A stretch of DNA of 64,000 nt from Synchiropus splendidus. Lineage: Eukaryota > Chordata > Actinopteri > Syngnathiformes > Callionymidae. Shown in pieces: positions 11,242 through 24,276 of this stretch (position 1 is its first letter; every line of letters starts with the position of its first letter). The translations under genes and the position numbers were made by a program. The stretch covers positions 21,523,501 through 21,587,500 of the forward strand of contig NC_071336.1 of NCBI RefSeq assembly GCF_027744825.2, read 5' to 3'. The notes below the pieces were generated by a model. The model did no database searches and was not told the origin of the DNA. It worked only from the letters and a program-made list of their open reading frames with translations.

Positions 11242-12788
11242 CTTTAGCGTCTCCCGGTGCTGGCATGCTTGGGTTCCCTACACCAGCCACCCCATCTCCT
11301 GCCATGTCTCTCAGCACTACCCCAACCAAGACTCTTCTGCAGACTCCTCCTCCTCCTCCACCTCCTCCTCCTCCTCCTGTCCCCTCCACACCTATGGCAG
11401 CAGTAAACCATACAGAGCAGCAAGCTAAAGACCCAGAGAGGGACACCAGTAAGAAACCAGGAGACAAGCCAACTCAGATGAAGGCAAAGTGCAGCGAGAA
11501 TGAGAGCAGCCAATGTTCAGACACCATCAGCATGGCCAAGAAAAGGGAGAAACAGGCTGCAGGCAAGCCAGGAATTGAAGCTGCTCTGGATAATAACCAA
11601 CTGCAGGCTCTTCAGAATGCTCTTGCTGCTGGGGATCCCAGTTCGTTCTTAGGAGGGCAGTTCTTGCCCTATTTCCTCCCTGGGTTTCCCAATTGCTTCT
11701 CTCCTCAGCTTCCCAGAGGGGTCCAAGCAGGAGGATACTTCCCACCACTTTGTGGAATGGAGAACATGTTTCCATATGGTCCAGCATCTGTCCCGCAAGC
11801 TGCCATGGCTGCTGGTCTCTCTCCAACCGCTCTCCTGCAGCAGTATCAACAGTACCAGCAATCGCTGCAAGATTCACTGCAGAAGCAGCAGCAGAAGCAG
11901 CTTGAGCAACAGCAGAAGCAGCAGCAGCCACAACAGCAGAAAGCAGCCCCTGTGAAGACAACCACCCCCAGCGCTACCACCAACACCTTTAAACCAAAAG
12001 AGGCGATTGACGCTAACGACAAAACCAACACAGGCTCTTCAACCGAAAGCACAAAGGAAGAACCGAAAACAGATACCAAAAGTACCATGGATTTTCCAGA
12101 TGCTTTTATTGTGCCGTCAGTCAAGCATGAGTTTATATGCAGGAAGTGCCAGATGATTTTTGCTGACGAAGATTCAGTGGTGCGTCATCAAAAGTCCCTC
12201 TGTTACTTTGGACATCCTTTTACTGACCTGCAAGAGACGGTGCTTCGGAAGGCAGTCAGTAACTACACTTGTGTTGCCTGCAATGTGGTTGTTATTGGGA
12301 ATGAAGCACTTGGCCAACATCTTCAGTCGAGCTTGCACAAAGAGAAAACAATCAAACAAGCAATGAGAAATGCCAAAGAGCATACTAGATTATTACCTCA
12401 CTCTGTCTGCTCCCCTAGTCCTAACACCACATCTACCTCGCAGTCTGCAGCTTCTTCTAATAACACCTTTCCTCATCTCTCTCGCTTGTCCATGAAGTCC
12501 TGGCCAAACGTCCTGTTCCAGGCCACCACAGCCCGGAAAGCTGCTTCCTCCTCCCCGTCTGCCTCTCCTCCTCCCCCCCTTTCCTCACCTTCAACGGTTA
12601 CCTCAACTTCCTGCAGCACCTCAGGGGTTCCAACTTCACTACCCACCGAGAGTTGTTCAGATGAGTCTGACAATGAGCTAAGCCAGAAGCTGGAGGACTT
12701 AGATAACGCGTTGGAAGTCAAGGCGAAGCCGGCCTCTGGCCTAGACGCAAACTTCAGTAGTATCAGAATGGATATGTTCAGTGTGTAG
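11242..12788 (+). CDS. zfhx4: zfhx4 terminal coding exon
   Basis: The last exon supplies 514 residues and a TAG stop. It completes the split codon left by the giant exon to give Ala-Leu-Ala-Ser. It opens with a Pro-rich segment (about 11344-11380). A region resembling ALQNALAAGDPSSFLGGQFL follows, then a Gln-rich stretch (about 11836-11945). Two C2H2-type fingers follow, CRKCQMIFAD (from about 12138) and CVACNVVVIG (from about 12268). The extreme C terminus (ELSQKLEDLDNALEVKAKPA, ending in SIRMDMFSV) matches the C terminus I know for vertebrate ZFHX4, and this is the main reason for choosing zfhx4 over zfhx3. A second AG six bases downstream would remove two residues (Leu, Ala) in frame. The ATG at 11205 is intronic and not a start. 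Confidence 0.95.
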
Positions 12789-13837
12789 GAGTGACAAAAG
12801 GATCCCTTGCTTAAAGAAAAAAATAAGACTTTTTAAACTGCAGTTCCAAAGTTTCTCTTAACCCAAAAAATTACAGTACCAAATGATTGACTCAGGATTG
12901 TTTTTCCCATATTGATATGCTGGCAAGATATTGATTGATTTTTGTTATGGACAGAACTGTTGCAGATGCTTGACTGAGCTTATATTGTATACAAAAATGG
13001 AGTAGGAAAAATCCCACAGGCTCCCTCTGCGGGGCTTGTTTCAAGCCAAAAACTCTCACGATAGCAAATTGCACCTCAGCTGGATTGTTTTCCAAATGCT
13101 AGCATGTACTGTATGGGATGACGATCCAGAACCCTCAAAGAGAATCTCTCTTAGTTTAGATAGGTGTAATTCAGTAGCTTTAAATTCTCAGGTCAGAACA
13201 TACATTTCTCATTTGTTAAAGCAGCAACAAGCCTGGGTACACTTGGCTTATAACCAAAACATGTCAAGCTTTATTGAACGCATTTCCTTGGTGTGTATAG
13301 ATTACCAAGAGACAATATAACTGTTACAATGGACAATGTGCATATCCTTTCAGTTTTGCCCTAAAAAAGAAAGACCGTACGGTTTTGCCATTTAGGGAAT
13401 TTAGAATGCAGAAGTAAATGTGTAAGATGCCCCTGTGTTTGCCAGTTTGTATTACAGCAAACTATCTATTTCTCAGCCCCCTTTTTTTCATGTAGTGTAT
13501 ACTAATCTGTGCCAACTCTTACCTTCTCACTTTTACCTCTGCTCACACCCTTTTCTGAAGAGGTAATAACTCTAGTTTTGATAGACTCGGATTATGTGAA
13601 TATAACATTTTTCATTTGTGAAATGCTGTACTGTTACGGTACCTGCTTGTGTCTGGACTATAGTGCACTTATTTTGTTTTAATTTTGTCTTTACATCATT
13701 TGAGTAGGCCATTTGTTAATTTAATAGATATTGTTTTCTGTTTGTTTGTATGTATGTTTGTATTTTAATTATATTATTATTTTTTTTTTTTGTCGACAGC
13801 AGCATATTGGTCCATATATGTTACAGGAGTGATGCCT

Positions 13838-13843
13838 AATAAA
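13838..13843 (+). terminator. Candidate proximal poly(A) signal of zfhx4
   Basis: A canonical AATAAA about 1.05 kb after the zfhx4 stop codon. Use would give a short 3' UTR. The downstream GT-rich element is weaker than at the distal site. Confidence 0.45.
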
Positions 13844-15109
13844 CTAGAGATCTATTTAACAATTGGTGCATCCAAGAAAGCAGTACTGTATACTTGAAAC
13901 TGTTCACGTACAAGTTGGTCGCAGAGTTGGAAAAAAAAAAAAAAAGAAAGAAAGAAAGAAATCGGAATGACCATTCACTATTTGTTTTGCTAATATGCTG
14001 CTTTAAAGGGGGGCAACAACATTTTTGTTGTATATTAGACCATTTTATGTGCTTAAATCAGTGTTACCAATATGCTGCCATTAAGTGCAGGTTAGATCTG
14101 GTCCTCCCATCGATTCTCTGGGCACTTCTGATGATCTACCATTCAAGTTACCATTTTTCCACCACGTGATTTCAACATTGCAAAGTATTACCTTACAAAG
14201 TTTGCTGCTACTGTGTTCAATTGTTTTTGCCTGCCATCAATTCTTGCAAACCAGAAAAGAAAAAAACCTGATACATCAATCGCTTTGTTTTGCTTTGCTA
14301 TTTTGTTTGTTATTTTGCTGTGCAACTGAGAATGTGAAAGCTGTCAAAGGGTGTTCAATTTCTTCTTTTTCTTCTTCACGAATCACTTTCTAATTTGGTA
14401 ATCGAAACCAACGTGATTCATTCCAAAGTAACAGGCTATTTGTATGAAAGAATAGGCTCTTGTGAACAAAGAAAGCAAAGCTGTTGTACATATTCATAGT
14501 TGGCTGTGCATGGTACAAATTTATTAATATGAAGAAATGCAAAAATGTATTGCTTTTGGTATTTCCTATTCTGAGATGAGCAAGTAGCATGTAATGCAAC
14601 TGTTTGACAGGTTAAATCAGACCATGCTTTGTTATTGTTTCAAACAATGAAACCAAGTTACATTTCCAATTTTTGTTTTATTATTGTAAAGTGTTTTCTT
14701 TTCAAAGATTTAAAGCAAACTGTCAGTTTTAATTTTCTGTGTGAGCGTTTTTTTTTGTTTTTTTTTAATGTCATTATTTGGATTTTCAGTGTTTTTTTCT
14801 TTTATCCTGAAGACACTTTTCGATTGTGTTTCATAAGAGACATCCTGGCCTCCCAAGGTGCAATTCTGCCATTGTACAAACATGAGCGACTGTCCTGATT
14901 CCAAAGGCTTTCACAACTCTGGCTTTTTGCCTTTCCCTACTCTGTGGCTCAGCATTACAAGACTGAACTTCTCTGCTGGCATCACCTGCTAAGATGTTAG
15001 CATCAGACAGAACGCTTTCCACACTATGGACTGGTAAATGCTAACAAAACCAACAAAAAGGATGGTCCAACAATATAACTGTACATATATATTGCAACTG
15101 CACAGCAGC

Positions 15110-15180
15110 CAAAAACAAAACAAAAAAAACAAAAAAAAACAAAACAAAAAAAAAAACACAAAAAAAAACAAAAAACATTT
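15110..15180. repeat. CAAAA-type low-complexity tract
   Basis: An A-rich irregular repeat of CAAAA and CAAAAAAA units within the zfhx4 3' UTR. It produces open frames on the minus strand that are not genes. Confidence 0.85.
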
Positions 15181-15630
15181 TTTTTAAAAATGGATGGATT
15201 GTGTCATGTTCATGGGGACAGCCTTCAAAAGGTTGAAATTGGAATTGCTCTTCTTGGATGTCAAAGGGATTTTCATGGCGCAATCATATCCTCCACAGTA
15301 TGTACTCTTCAACATCTGGGTTACATAGGAAATGCACCCTGAGGTTTTAATAAGAAGAAGCCCCTATGGCTAAAACTTTAAATAAACTAAACCAAAAATG
15401 TTATTGATGTTTTATATATAGAGAGTAGTCGCATTAGTTTTTGTTACTGTACTGTTCGAGGTATCAACTGTACCGTACCACGGTAATAACATGGTTTTGA
15501 AACCTTTTTTTTTTTTTTTATTTTGTCACAGACCTGTTGTCATAGTTGAAATGACGTTTATTGTAGATGGTATTTGAACAACTTCTGGAAATAGTTCATC
15601 AAGTATGTTTGTTGCTCATTGTTGTGATAC

Positions 15631-15636
15631 ATTAAA
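15631..15636 (+). terminator. Candidate distal poly(A) signal of zfhx4
   Basis: ATTAAA followed by a short spacer and the GT-rich sequence CGTTTGTGTCC (from about 15655). Sequence character changes shortly afterwards. This is the best candidate for the main zfhx4 3' end, with AATAAA at 15381-15386 as the alternative. Confidence 0.55.
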
Positions 15637-16150
15637 AACTGTATCTGCAAACCACGTTTGTGTCCTCTCATGTCCCTTCACGCACCAGCACAGATTATGT
15701 CGACGAAAAAAACAAACCGCAAAAATGCGTCAGCTTGGTCCTCATATAAGAGTATTATCATAGCACACATCTATTGGAAATTTGGAGCAATTTCTCCCAA
15801 ATATTAGATGGTGTTCACTATACTAAGGCTGAAGTTTATCTGCTATGGAGGAAGTGTAAAAACTTTTTGAAAACTTAATACATAAAATGAGACATCAAAC
15901 TCTAGTAATGATAATGATGATTATTATTACTAGTAGTAGTACTAGTACTGGTAGTTTTTATTGAGGTAGGTCTATATTATCTGTCATTTAATCAGTTATT
16001 AAGCCACTATGCATAGAAAACCCAACAGAATTATTTCAAATGTGTTTCAAACTAGTGAAGAACCAAACTATTTTGCATGCACAGATTTGGTTAAATAATA
16101 TTGACAATGTCATTTAAAAATATAATCTTAACTTTTTAACTTCTGCTGGA

Positions 16151-16345
16151 AGTTGGAGCCTATTCCAGGAGTCACCCTGAGCAGGTCACCAGCCTGTCGC
16201 AAGGCACATTTTAATAACTCAAATATACAGCCAGATACTCACAGCTGGTTTTGTCTCCAATTCACTTTGCAAAGTTTTTGGTCTGTAGGAGGAAACCAGA
16301 GTGTCTGAGCGAATATACAAACAACGCACAGAGGTGATGCTCATT
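16151..16345 (+). repeat. Decayed dispersed repeat of LINE 3'-end type
   Basis: The segment starts GGAGCCTATTCCAGG, continues through a GTCACCAGCCTGTCGC-like part and ends with GGAGGAAACCAGAGTG. This order is a familiar dispersed repeat in fish genomes, usually the 3' part of a non-LTR retrotransposon. Partial copies of the right-hand part recur at 58353-58460 and 62883-63030. The family name is not assigned. Confidence 0.6.
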
Positions 16346-18559
16346 CAATTCAAGTGCTGCTTCGAGTTGGAATGGAACAGTGCGGCCTCTGAGTCCACGA
16401 AAAAAAAAATGTTGCTTCAATTCTGAATGACTCTGAAAGTGGTTGTGTCAACATCTACGTGGTCTTGAATTACGCCAAAATCTAGCCTCCCAGTGTACGA
16501 TCCGTAAATTCCAGAAGCATTTGTGTCAGAACAAAAGAAGCATTTTTTCTTCGCAAATGAACTTTTCTTCCATTAAGAGTATAAATAAGTGGGCGGTAAT
16601 GGCTGAAAGGGTCTTGAATCTGAATTTATTATTGCGTTGCATATCGGATATATTGAGTATCCAAGCTGTGAGACCCTCAGAAGTCAGCCTTATAAAAGCC
16701 ATTAATAAGTAGTCATTTGTCTCTTCTATTGCAAAGCGACAATATTAAACGTAATAATACTGATTTGTTTCTAGCCTGTAAAAAACCTTGTGTAAGCACT
16801 TTCAATCCTAATTTAACTTACACATGAAGCAAGTCCGTGTAGCTTTGTTGGCATCCAGCCTTTGCTCTACTGTGAAGCATGTTTAACTGCAACACATTAC
16901 CTCATAAAAATGGAAATTCAAGGTTTCTGCTTCAGCATCTAATGGCTCTTCAGATGGATATGTTGGATGAATGTTCGCAGCTACTGGCTGAGTTAAGCAG
17001 CAAAATGGATGCTTGCTGAAGACATGCCACTGTTTTTTTTTTTTTAGATCTTAGGGCAGATGCTATCGCATTAAAAATTGCACCTGAGGAACAGCGCAAC
17101 ACAATACATCACACCCTGCCAGAAAGACGTGTCCGCCACCAGCGTCGGGGTCACGGAGAAAGCCGACATTCACAAGTCGTTAAATCCACCTAATGAAATT
17201 TCACAAGGGCAGCAAAAATGAAGGGTGAAGATGAGAATCTTTTCACTCCTGCACAATCTGTTGTGGCCTTTATTGTCTTGCCCAGAACACTTCAGTGTGT
17301 CGGCGAAACGGCCCCAACATGTAAACCCCTCAAAAACACCTTTTTTTTTCCCCTCTTCTTCTCCTTCGTCTTACCGCACCCTTCGCCCTTGACGGATGTG
17401 TTTGGCTCTCAGCGTGCTGCAGTTGTGCTGAATGGCCCTTTCCTGTTGCTCACCCTTAAAGTGGAGGCGATTGCTGGGGTAGAGCTCCCCCCTGCTATAT
17501 TATGGGATTGAATTGTGTTTGACCTTTGTGGAGAACAATGGCTGAAGGCCTTTCATTTTTCTGGCCTTCTCTGTGCTTGGAAGACCGGAGCACTTTATCG
17601 TTTTCACTGTGGTCTGCCGGCAATTCACACCTGGCATTACAGTGTATTCCGAGGGCAGTTAATGTCCGTTTATATGTCACGTTGACTGAAATTACTGGGA
17701 GGGTTGGAGAGAAATATAAAATCCTTTTTGTGATCCAACTGTTGGATGTTTTGTACGTTGATGGTGTGAAAAGGGGGACAGAACTATATAACTGCAAAAA
17801 CGTGTACCATCAAACACATGAGCACAGATAAAGTGAATCTCACATGACAAGTCACATGTACAAAAGTCTTCATATTTTACTATCTAGTCTTATAATGCAT
17901 TTTCATCATTACAGTTTTGAAATAAAAAAAACAGTATTTTAAAAGCACAAAACCTGAAATTAGTCGTCGAGTTGCATTTGTCTGAGCAACTGTTGTAATA
18001 CCATATACACTTCTTAAAAGAAATCTGCTGCAGGATGAGTGAAAACCAAACAGAATGTTCAGAATATAATATACCAAAATGTTTGTTTAAGGCAAATCTT
18101 GTTCAATGTCGCTGCTTATTTGAATATTTACAGAGTGCACTTGAGCGACCCATTTTTGAAACCCTCACAAAAAAATCAATTTGGATTCCTAACTGCCACC
18201 ATGAATGCACATCATCTCAAAAGAACCTGAAAGACAACCTCCGTCTTGCCTAAAAATTTAGTCTTGACTCCCAGGGTCAGAGTAGAAGCAAAAAAGAAAT
18301 CAAAAACGTCCATCTTCCAAGTCTCCCAAGAAAACAAATCATTTCATTACTATTTATCGACGCCAACATTCATAACTTATATGTATTTTTTTTCCACTTA
18401 TACAAGAGTTACACGCAGCAAAAGGCACCAAATTCAAGTGTGCATGCAAACATTATGAGGATAAGCCCCAGCATCTCGGCAAAAGGGGCAGCAGCCGCAC
18501 ACGGTCTTGCCCTGAATACGCGGTAAAAGGTTTACTGTATATTCTAAAAGGCGACTTCT

Positions 18560-18960
18560 GCAACCCATACATCACTCATGACCATTAGGTTCCACCCTCG
18601 CTGCGCCGCGCTCCCTCCGAGCCACGGCTTTCCAGATGATACAGTACAGAGGCTGTGGTGGAGGCAGATCTGGCTTTGAATAGCCCGCAGCCAATGGATT
18701 TTCTCTGGATAATACAATGTTTGGGACAGAGAGGCAGGGATTAGTCCAGACGGATACATCCACCACCCCCCACATGCCCAATCTAATTAGACTGGAATCA
18801 GTTTAAGATGAAAGCAAGCCCTAGCATCACCGCACTAAATACTGGAATTAGTATTCCCCGCATGGGAATTTAATGATGGAGACTGAAAATCCAATCACAT
18901 TCACTCCCAGTTTAGCCCCTCATGCATTGGGCCTGGACAATGACGAAATGGAAGAACAAC
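18560..18960. promoter_or_regulatory. Candidate conserved regulatory block
   Basis: Unique, balanced-composition sequence without repeats or a credible reading frame. It has TAATTAG (about 18783-18790) and GAATTAGT homeodomain-type sites within a longer well-ordered stretch. It stands out from its AT-rich, repeat-bearing surroundings. No alignment was possible, so conservation is only suspected. Confidence 0.3.
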
Positions 18961-21117
18961 AACAATGATTTGTCTGTCAATAGATATTGACCAACATCAC
19001 ATCTGAGGCCACTTGCGTATTGGCATTGCTATGTTGTCACGCTTTAAAGAGGATAAACAGCTTATAATCAGATATTTCGGCTCTTTAGAAGGTTTCTGAT
19101 GCAAACCTTGGTCTCACCATGACTCCTGCAGGGAAATTAATGGAGACAGAAGCGACAGGCAGAAGACGAAGGCGGCAGTTTCATTTGTCGGAGAGGTTTG
19201 TGCCGTCGCCCCCATAACAAGATCCTGGGTCCAGATCTCTTGTGAGACCATGAGTTGACCCTTTTGCCAAAAGAATCGATTCATGATTTTAATACTGCCA
19301 TTTGCGAGTCTGGTCTTATGAAAGTTTGTGAGTTTCTAATGTTGATTTCCTCTAGTGTCTTTAGCTCAAGTTTAGGGGACTTGACTGAGGTGTGTTGGAC
19401 TGACCCTGAGAGCTCAACTATTTTTTAAAGATGCTGTAAGCTTCAACTCCCTCGACCAATCACTTTCAAGTGTAATTGAATGAGATGTCCAAGAGCATTA
19501 TTCTTATCAAACCCAGGTAAAGAACACATTTTCAGACAGACGTTTGCATTGACAGCAAGATCTACCTTCAGTGTTGCTTGTTGATGCGTTCATCATTCAA
19601 TGGAGGCAAATGTTTGCCCTTAGACATGGCGTTCACTTGGAGGGGCTGGGATGCACTTTTCCACGAGTGTGAGCTCTCAACTGTAGATGTGACTTGGTAT
19701 TTAATCTGTATTTTAAAATCTGATATGGCCATGCGTTCACACGAGTAGATAGTTTGAGTGACACACATGATACTTTGAGGTGCTCTATACGGTGACCCCA
19801 ATGAATTTTCAAAGAGAAAGGAGCACCCCTCCATGGCTTTACTCTAACCTTAATCTCTGTCCTTTTTTCTCATGACTTGCAGCCCACAGAAACTGAACTA
19901 AACCCTTTAAGTGTCCACCAACCACTGCCTTCTGAGAATGGAAGGACACGCACCTGGGATGCGGAGAAAGATGTCCAGCATCTTAAACAATCATGTCCTG
20001 GTTTGGTTCCTTTCCCTTCACTTAAGTCAGCATTTTGGGGAAGGAATTGAAAGAACCAGTGACAAGGTGCAAAAACCACACGCTGGTTTTGTTCGTATGG
20101 TGTCAGCTGAGGTGGTCAGGACACAATGAAAATGAAAATTCAAAACAATAATGAGCATATTTCATGGAAATAACTGAGTTCTGTAACTCTTAAATAAGAC
20201 TTATTAAACATCATCATCATCAACAGTATACAGTAAAACTATGAGTTCAGTCAAGAGGAATTACACAGCTCGCTTCTGGAATTGTTTGGTTCAAAAACTT
20301 GGCTAAATGAAATGACATTCATTTGACAAAAAAAACATGTTTCATTGTTCGAATAACCATCTCAAAGCCTCGAGGGTGATGTTGCCCTTGCGATTACCTT
20401 TCAAGGCTGGTACACCTACTGATCTGACTCAGTTGCTGAGGGATGGAACGGAATGCTGTGGCTTTATAAGACCAAATAAATGAATTTTGTTGCACATCAA
20501 ATCACGTTCAAGATACACTGGATAAAGAAAACGATAAAACACACAATAAATTCATTGTTTAGACATAAAAAAAAGGCATCAGTGTAGATATTAAAAGCAT
20601 CTACGACAGATTGCGGGAGTCACTTCATAATCAGCTTCGATCATCTGAACTCTGATTGCTGCAGAGGAATTGAAGCTGTCAAATTACTGTTATCAGCTAG
20701 ATGGCATCAGATCCTTTTTACCTCCCATTATCGCTGGGATTTGAGCACGTTCGCACATCTCACAATCGCAAGGAAGATTATCTTGCTTTCTCTTACTGTG
20801 ATTAATGTGATTTATCCCACAGCTCAAAAGAAACAAAAAGTTGCAGTTTGCAAAAAACAAAAAAAAGTCACAATTCACTACGAATGTAGCATGACAAGGA
20901 CTTTCAGTGTCACGGTTCTGCTCTCCCAGCTAATTTTCTGTGATAAATAAATAAATAAAACTCATTCAATGTGGCCGTGTTGCCAACAGTAGTTATTCAT
21001 TTGGTTTGTTTTGAGGTTAATATAGAAGCCAACACCAGACCTGCTATGTTCTTACACCACTTGAATACAGCATTGTTCCCGGCAGTACAAGAGCATATCC
21101 AAAATGAGCTTCAACTA

Positions 21118-21412
21118 CAAGTAACATCTGACTTACAACGGCGATCGGGTCCGACCAAACAGTCTTAAGTCAGATTGGGAAAAAGTCAAATGCCATTCAA
21201 AATAGCCGAGGCGAGGGTTATAGGTGCTACTGTAGTGGTAGATCACTGTGTGAGAGTGAGACTGTGCTGCCGTAACTGTCGTACGTGATGCCCAGCTGCT
21301 ATGTGCTGCGGTGCCACACATTGAATAAAAAATGAAAAGTAAGCATCTGCTGGCCGTGGTCGTAAGTACGGGTGGACGTAAGTCGAGCAGGTCGTAAGTC
21401 GGATTTTACTTG
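21118..21412. mobile_element. MITE copy 1, 295 bp, inverted termini
   Basis: The left end (CAAGTAACATCTGACTTAC) and the reverse complement of the right end (CAAGTAAAATCCGACTTAC) match at all but two positions, giving terminal inverted repeats of about 20 bp. The interior has no coding capacity. The same element occurs in the opposite orientation at 24537-24839, with matching landmarks: the ATTCAATG/CATTGAAT next to an A/T run, the CAGCAGATGC block, and the AATGGCATT block. No clear target-site duplication is visible, so the superfamily is left open. Confidence 0.8.
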
Positions 21413-23329
21413 TGCATTGTTCCGTAACAAAGTCCACTACGTAACAGGGAAGCCTATTTTAAAAACCCTGCTAAACTGAGCCATGTGTGAGCCATATCTC
21501 AGTGTCAGCGCAGTGATAAACAGCACACACCCAAAATAACACTTGCACCTGGTCCATCCTCCACCTGCAAGTCATCCACCACAGACTTTGTCCGTCCCTG
21601 GTGCACAAATACTCAACGTGAGATCCTATTATGTATTACCCTTTACATTCGAGAGCGGCGGGGAAGGGGCACCTGTTGTGTAAAATTGCATTTCTATTGA
21701 TAAAAACATAAAGGAAATTCAGGGATAGAATGAGGAAGACAAAAGGTTTGCTACACAAAAGCGTTGCTGTGAGGCCTCAGTCGTCAGGTACATCTGAGAA
21801 GCAAGTTGAGGAAATTGAAGGTTGCACAAGTTCACCCGCTGCTGTTATTGCCGGCTGGAGGAGAGTTGCAATCACTGATGCCATCTCTACAAGACAAACA
21901 TGTATTTAAAGTGAAGAGAAAAAGGGAGGAGGTGTGAGGGAGAACAGGAGGAGGAAAGCCCAGGAGGGACGAGGGAGGAGAGAGACAGACGGGCCAAACG
22001 GATCGCAAAAGCCCCGCGTGTCAGCGGTGGAGAAAAAGAAAGAAAGTAGGTGATATCGACAGTAAAACAAGCAAGTGATGGAATTGAAGTGAGAGACGGA
22101 AAAAGAAGAAGGGGCGACCTGAGAGAAATCAAACATGGGCTCCGTGCAACAACGGTGTGTCGACAAACGAGCATGTTATGGCAGCCTGCTGGGACTTCCC
22201 CAGCAGATCGTTTGTGCTGCTTCCCGATCTGTTCTGAGGAGTGCCGCCGCCCCACATGGGGACGCGTGAAGCCGTCGAGATGGGATTGCTTAAGACAGAT
22301 GAAACACCATGTTTTTTGATGCCATCTCGAGCGGACAAAAGCCTGATTTCCTGTTTTGCCTGCGACACAAAGGGTGCTGTGTAGTTTGGTGAACGGTTCA
22401 AGGCTTTTTTGTTGTCGTGGCTGTAAATAACTAAACATGTGAGATGTGAGGGGACGTTATGAGAGGGGCTGCATCTGCGCGTCTGAAAAATAGGTGGCAC
22501 ATTTTTCTGTTTACCGCATTATTAATGTTCATGCAGTGCGACAAACAAACAGGTCACTCATCAGTTCCGTGCATATGAACATCTGTGATCAAATCCACTG
22601 GCAGCTCCCTGTTCTCAAGATACAGTCATTTGGAAATGATACAGTTATCCAAGCTGTATTCAGATGATGGGACGGGGAGAGTTTTAGGGCTATTGAACCA
22701 CCAATAACTTCTAACAATCCAGAATAGAATCAATTAAGATTAACTGTTTGCTTCGACTGTCAACTCTTCAGTCACATAAAGCATTTACTGACAAGTTTGC
22801 TGAACTTAAAGGTCCACTGTTTAAGAATTTCTTCCACCTAGTGTTCTTGCATCATGCAGTTGAAAATACCTGTAACAGCTACAGTGGCCTTCACGTTCCA
22901 AAAAGGCCAAGACGCCATTCACACGTAAATCGACCCAGATAGCAACGGGGCTCGGAAGAGTGAGATCACAGAGTTGCAAAGGCATTGTCGGATAATAGAT
23001 AAACTGTGACTGTGTGTTTACTACTCCGCCGCCAGATCTCTGGACTGTTCATTTGTTGAAGTTCGTCACTGTAACTTTGGTCATGGTGCGAACATGTCAC
23101 ACTTCATTAAAAACCTTGGTTTGGCATTTTGAAAGTGGAGGAAGAGTCAAGGTCTCAGAAGTAGTCCTATATTTTTTGACAAAATGATTTTGACTTTGAA
23201 GAGAAAGTCTTGCATGGTGAAGGCTGCGATAGGTTTTTACTTGGTGGCTTGTGACTTTGGGGAAATAAGGGAGCAATTTGAACAGGTTGAGGGGAATATA
23301 CAGGTGTCTCTCTCTCATTTGTGTATGCT

Positions 23330-23345
23330 CACACACACACACTTA
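23330..23345. repeat. Short (CA)n run
   Basis: A short CA dinucleotide run. A similar one lies at about 23506-23519. Confidence 0.7.
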
Positions 23346-23659
23346 TATACAAAAGCTCATGTGCGCTCGAAAGCTGAAATCATACCATGTGCAACAGAAG
23401 AGCGGCTGTGAGAAAACAGAAGCTAAATATAAAGTGACATGATGCATTCCCCAGGTCATTCACAGGCCTTACACCAAATCACAGCACACACTTTGCCATT
23501 TATCGCACACACACACACAAGCTTGCTCATGCACACAGATCCGTAGTCTCAAAAAAAGAAAATTATAATAAAGACAAATGCCTTGTCATTTATAGCATCA
23601 CCAATAAAAAAAAAACAAGGACAGACTCAGACATCAATTTAGCTCAAATTCGGGGCAAT

Positions 23660-24020
23660 CTATATGTATCAACTCGCCGTCCTGTCAGGGACATTTCTAA
23701 CTGAAAGCCTTTTTAATGTCTAAATGAACATTTTAATGAGCCAGTGTTGCCTCTCCTTCAGACTCTTAAAGAGCTCTCTAAATCATTAAAACTTGCTCCG
23801 TCTTTGATTTCGAGGTCATTTGAAGATATAAGGCCTTCTTAAGTGGCCCTCGGACCAGAAGTGGCCTATATGCCAAAGACCGCAAATGAATCTAGCCTAA
23901 TGCTTTTTAATTTGCATTCATCTTTAAAAACACAGAAGCGCGGTTCCTAAGTTATAATAGGCTGAGATGGCTGTTGCAAGCCCTCTAGTCATTAGCAGTG
24001 ATGTCGCTCTTTCCAAATCA
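23660..24020. promoter_or_regulatory. Candidate conserved regulatory block
   Basis: A long unique stretch with several homeodomain and POU-type motifs, including TTTAATTTGCAT (about 23906-23917), ATTTTAATGAG, CATTAAAAC and TAATGCTT. It has no repeat content and no open frame of note. The density of such sites in non-repetitive sequence near a developmental gene is what prompts the call. Conservation has not been tested. Confidence 0.35.
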
Positions 24021-24276
24021 AGGCCTTCTGATCTTCTTTTAACTCCAGTCCATTAATAGAAATGTGCCGCAGCCTTTTGTCCGTTTGCTGTGTGCCTTGC
24101 GTTGTCTGGAATTGTGTGTTTGTGACGGCTCAGATATACCTAAAATGAGCTTCAGTTCCATGATTTGCATTTCATATGGGAGACAGTGGCAGAAGACAGC
24201 CCTGCCAATGAGCTCATGTGACATGCCTTTATTTGAACGCAGCATACACTCAGTCAGACAAAAAAAAAAATGAAGT

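Larger units (their letters stand above)
12789..15660 (+). other. zfhx4: zfhx4 3' UTR
   Basis: About 2.9 kb of AT-rich sequence follows the stop codon with no coding similarity. Three polyadenylation hexamers are plausible: AATAAA at 13838, AATAAA at 15381 and ATTAAA at 15631. The last is followed about 20 bases on by a GT-rich element (from 15654), the usual arrangement for a major 3' end. The first would give a much shorter UTR. Homopolymer tracts sit at about 13779-13790, 13931-13945, 14750-14766 and 15509-15521. UTR extent is inferred, since no transcript is available. Confidence 0.7.

Noticed and set aside
21887..22438. 183-codon minus-strand frame in intergenic DNA
   Set aside because: The composition comes from GA/CT-rich sequence. 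No domain is visible, and another overlapping frame is equally long.
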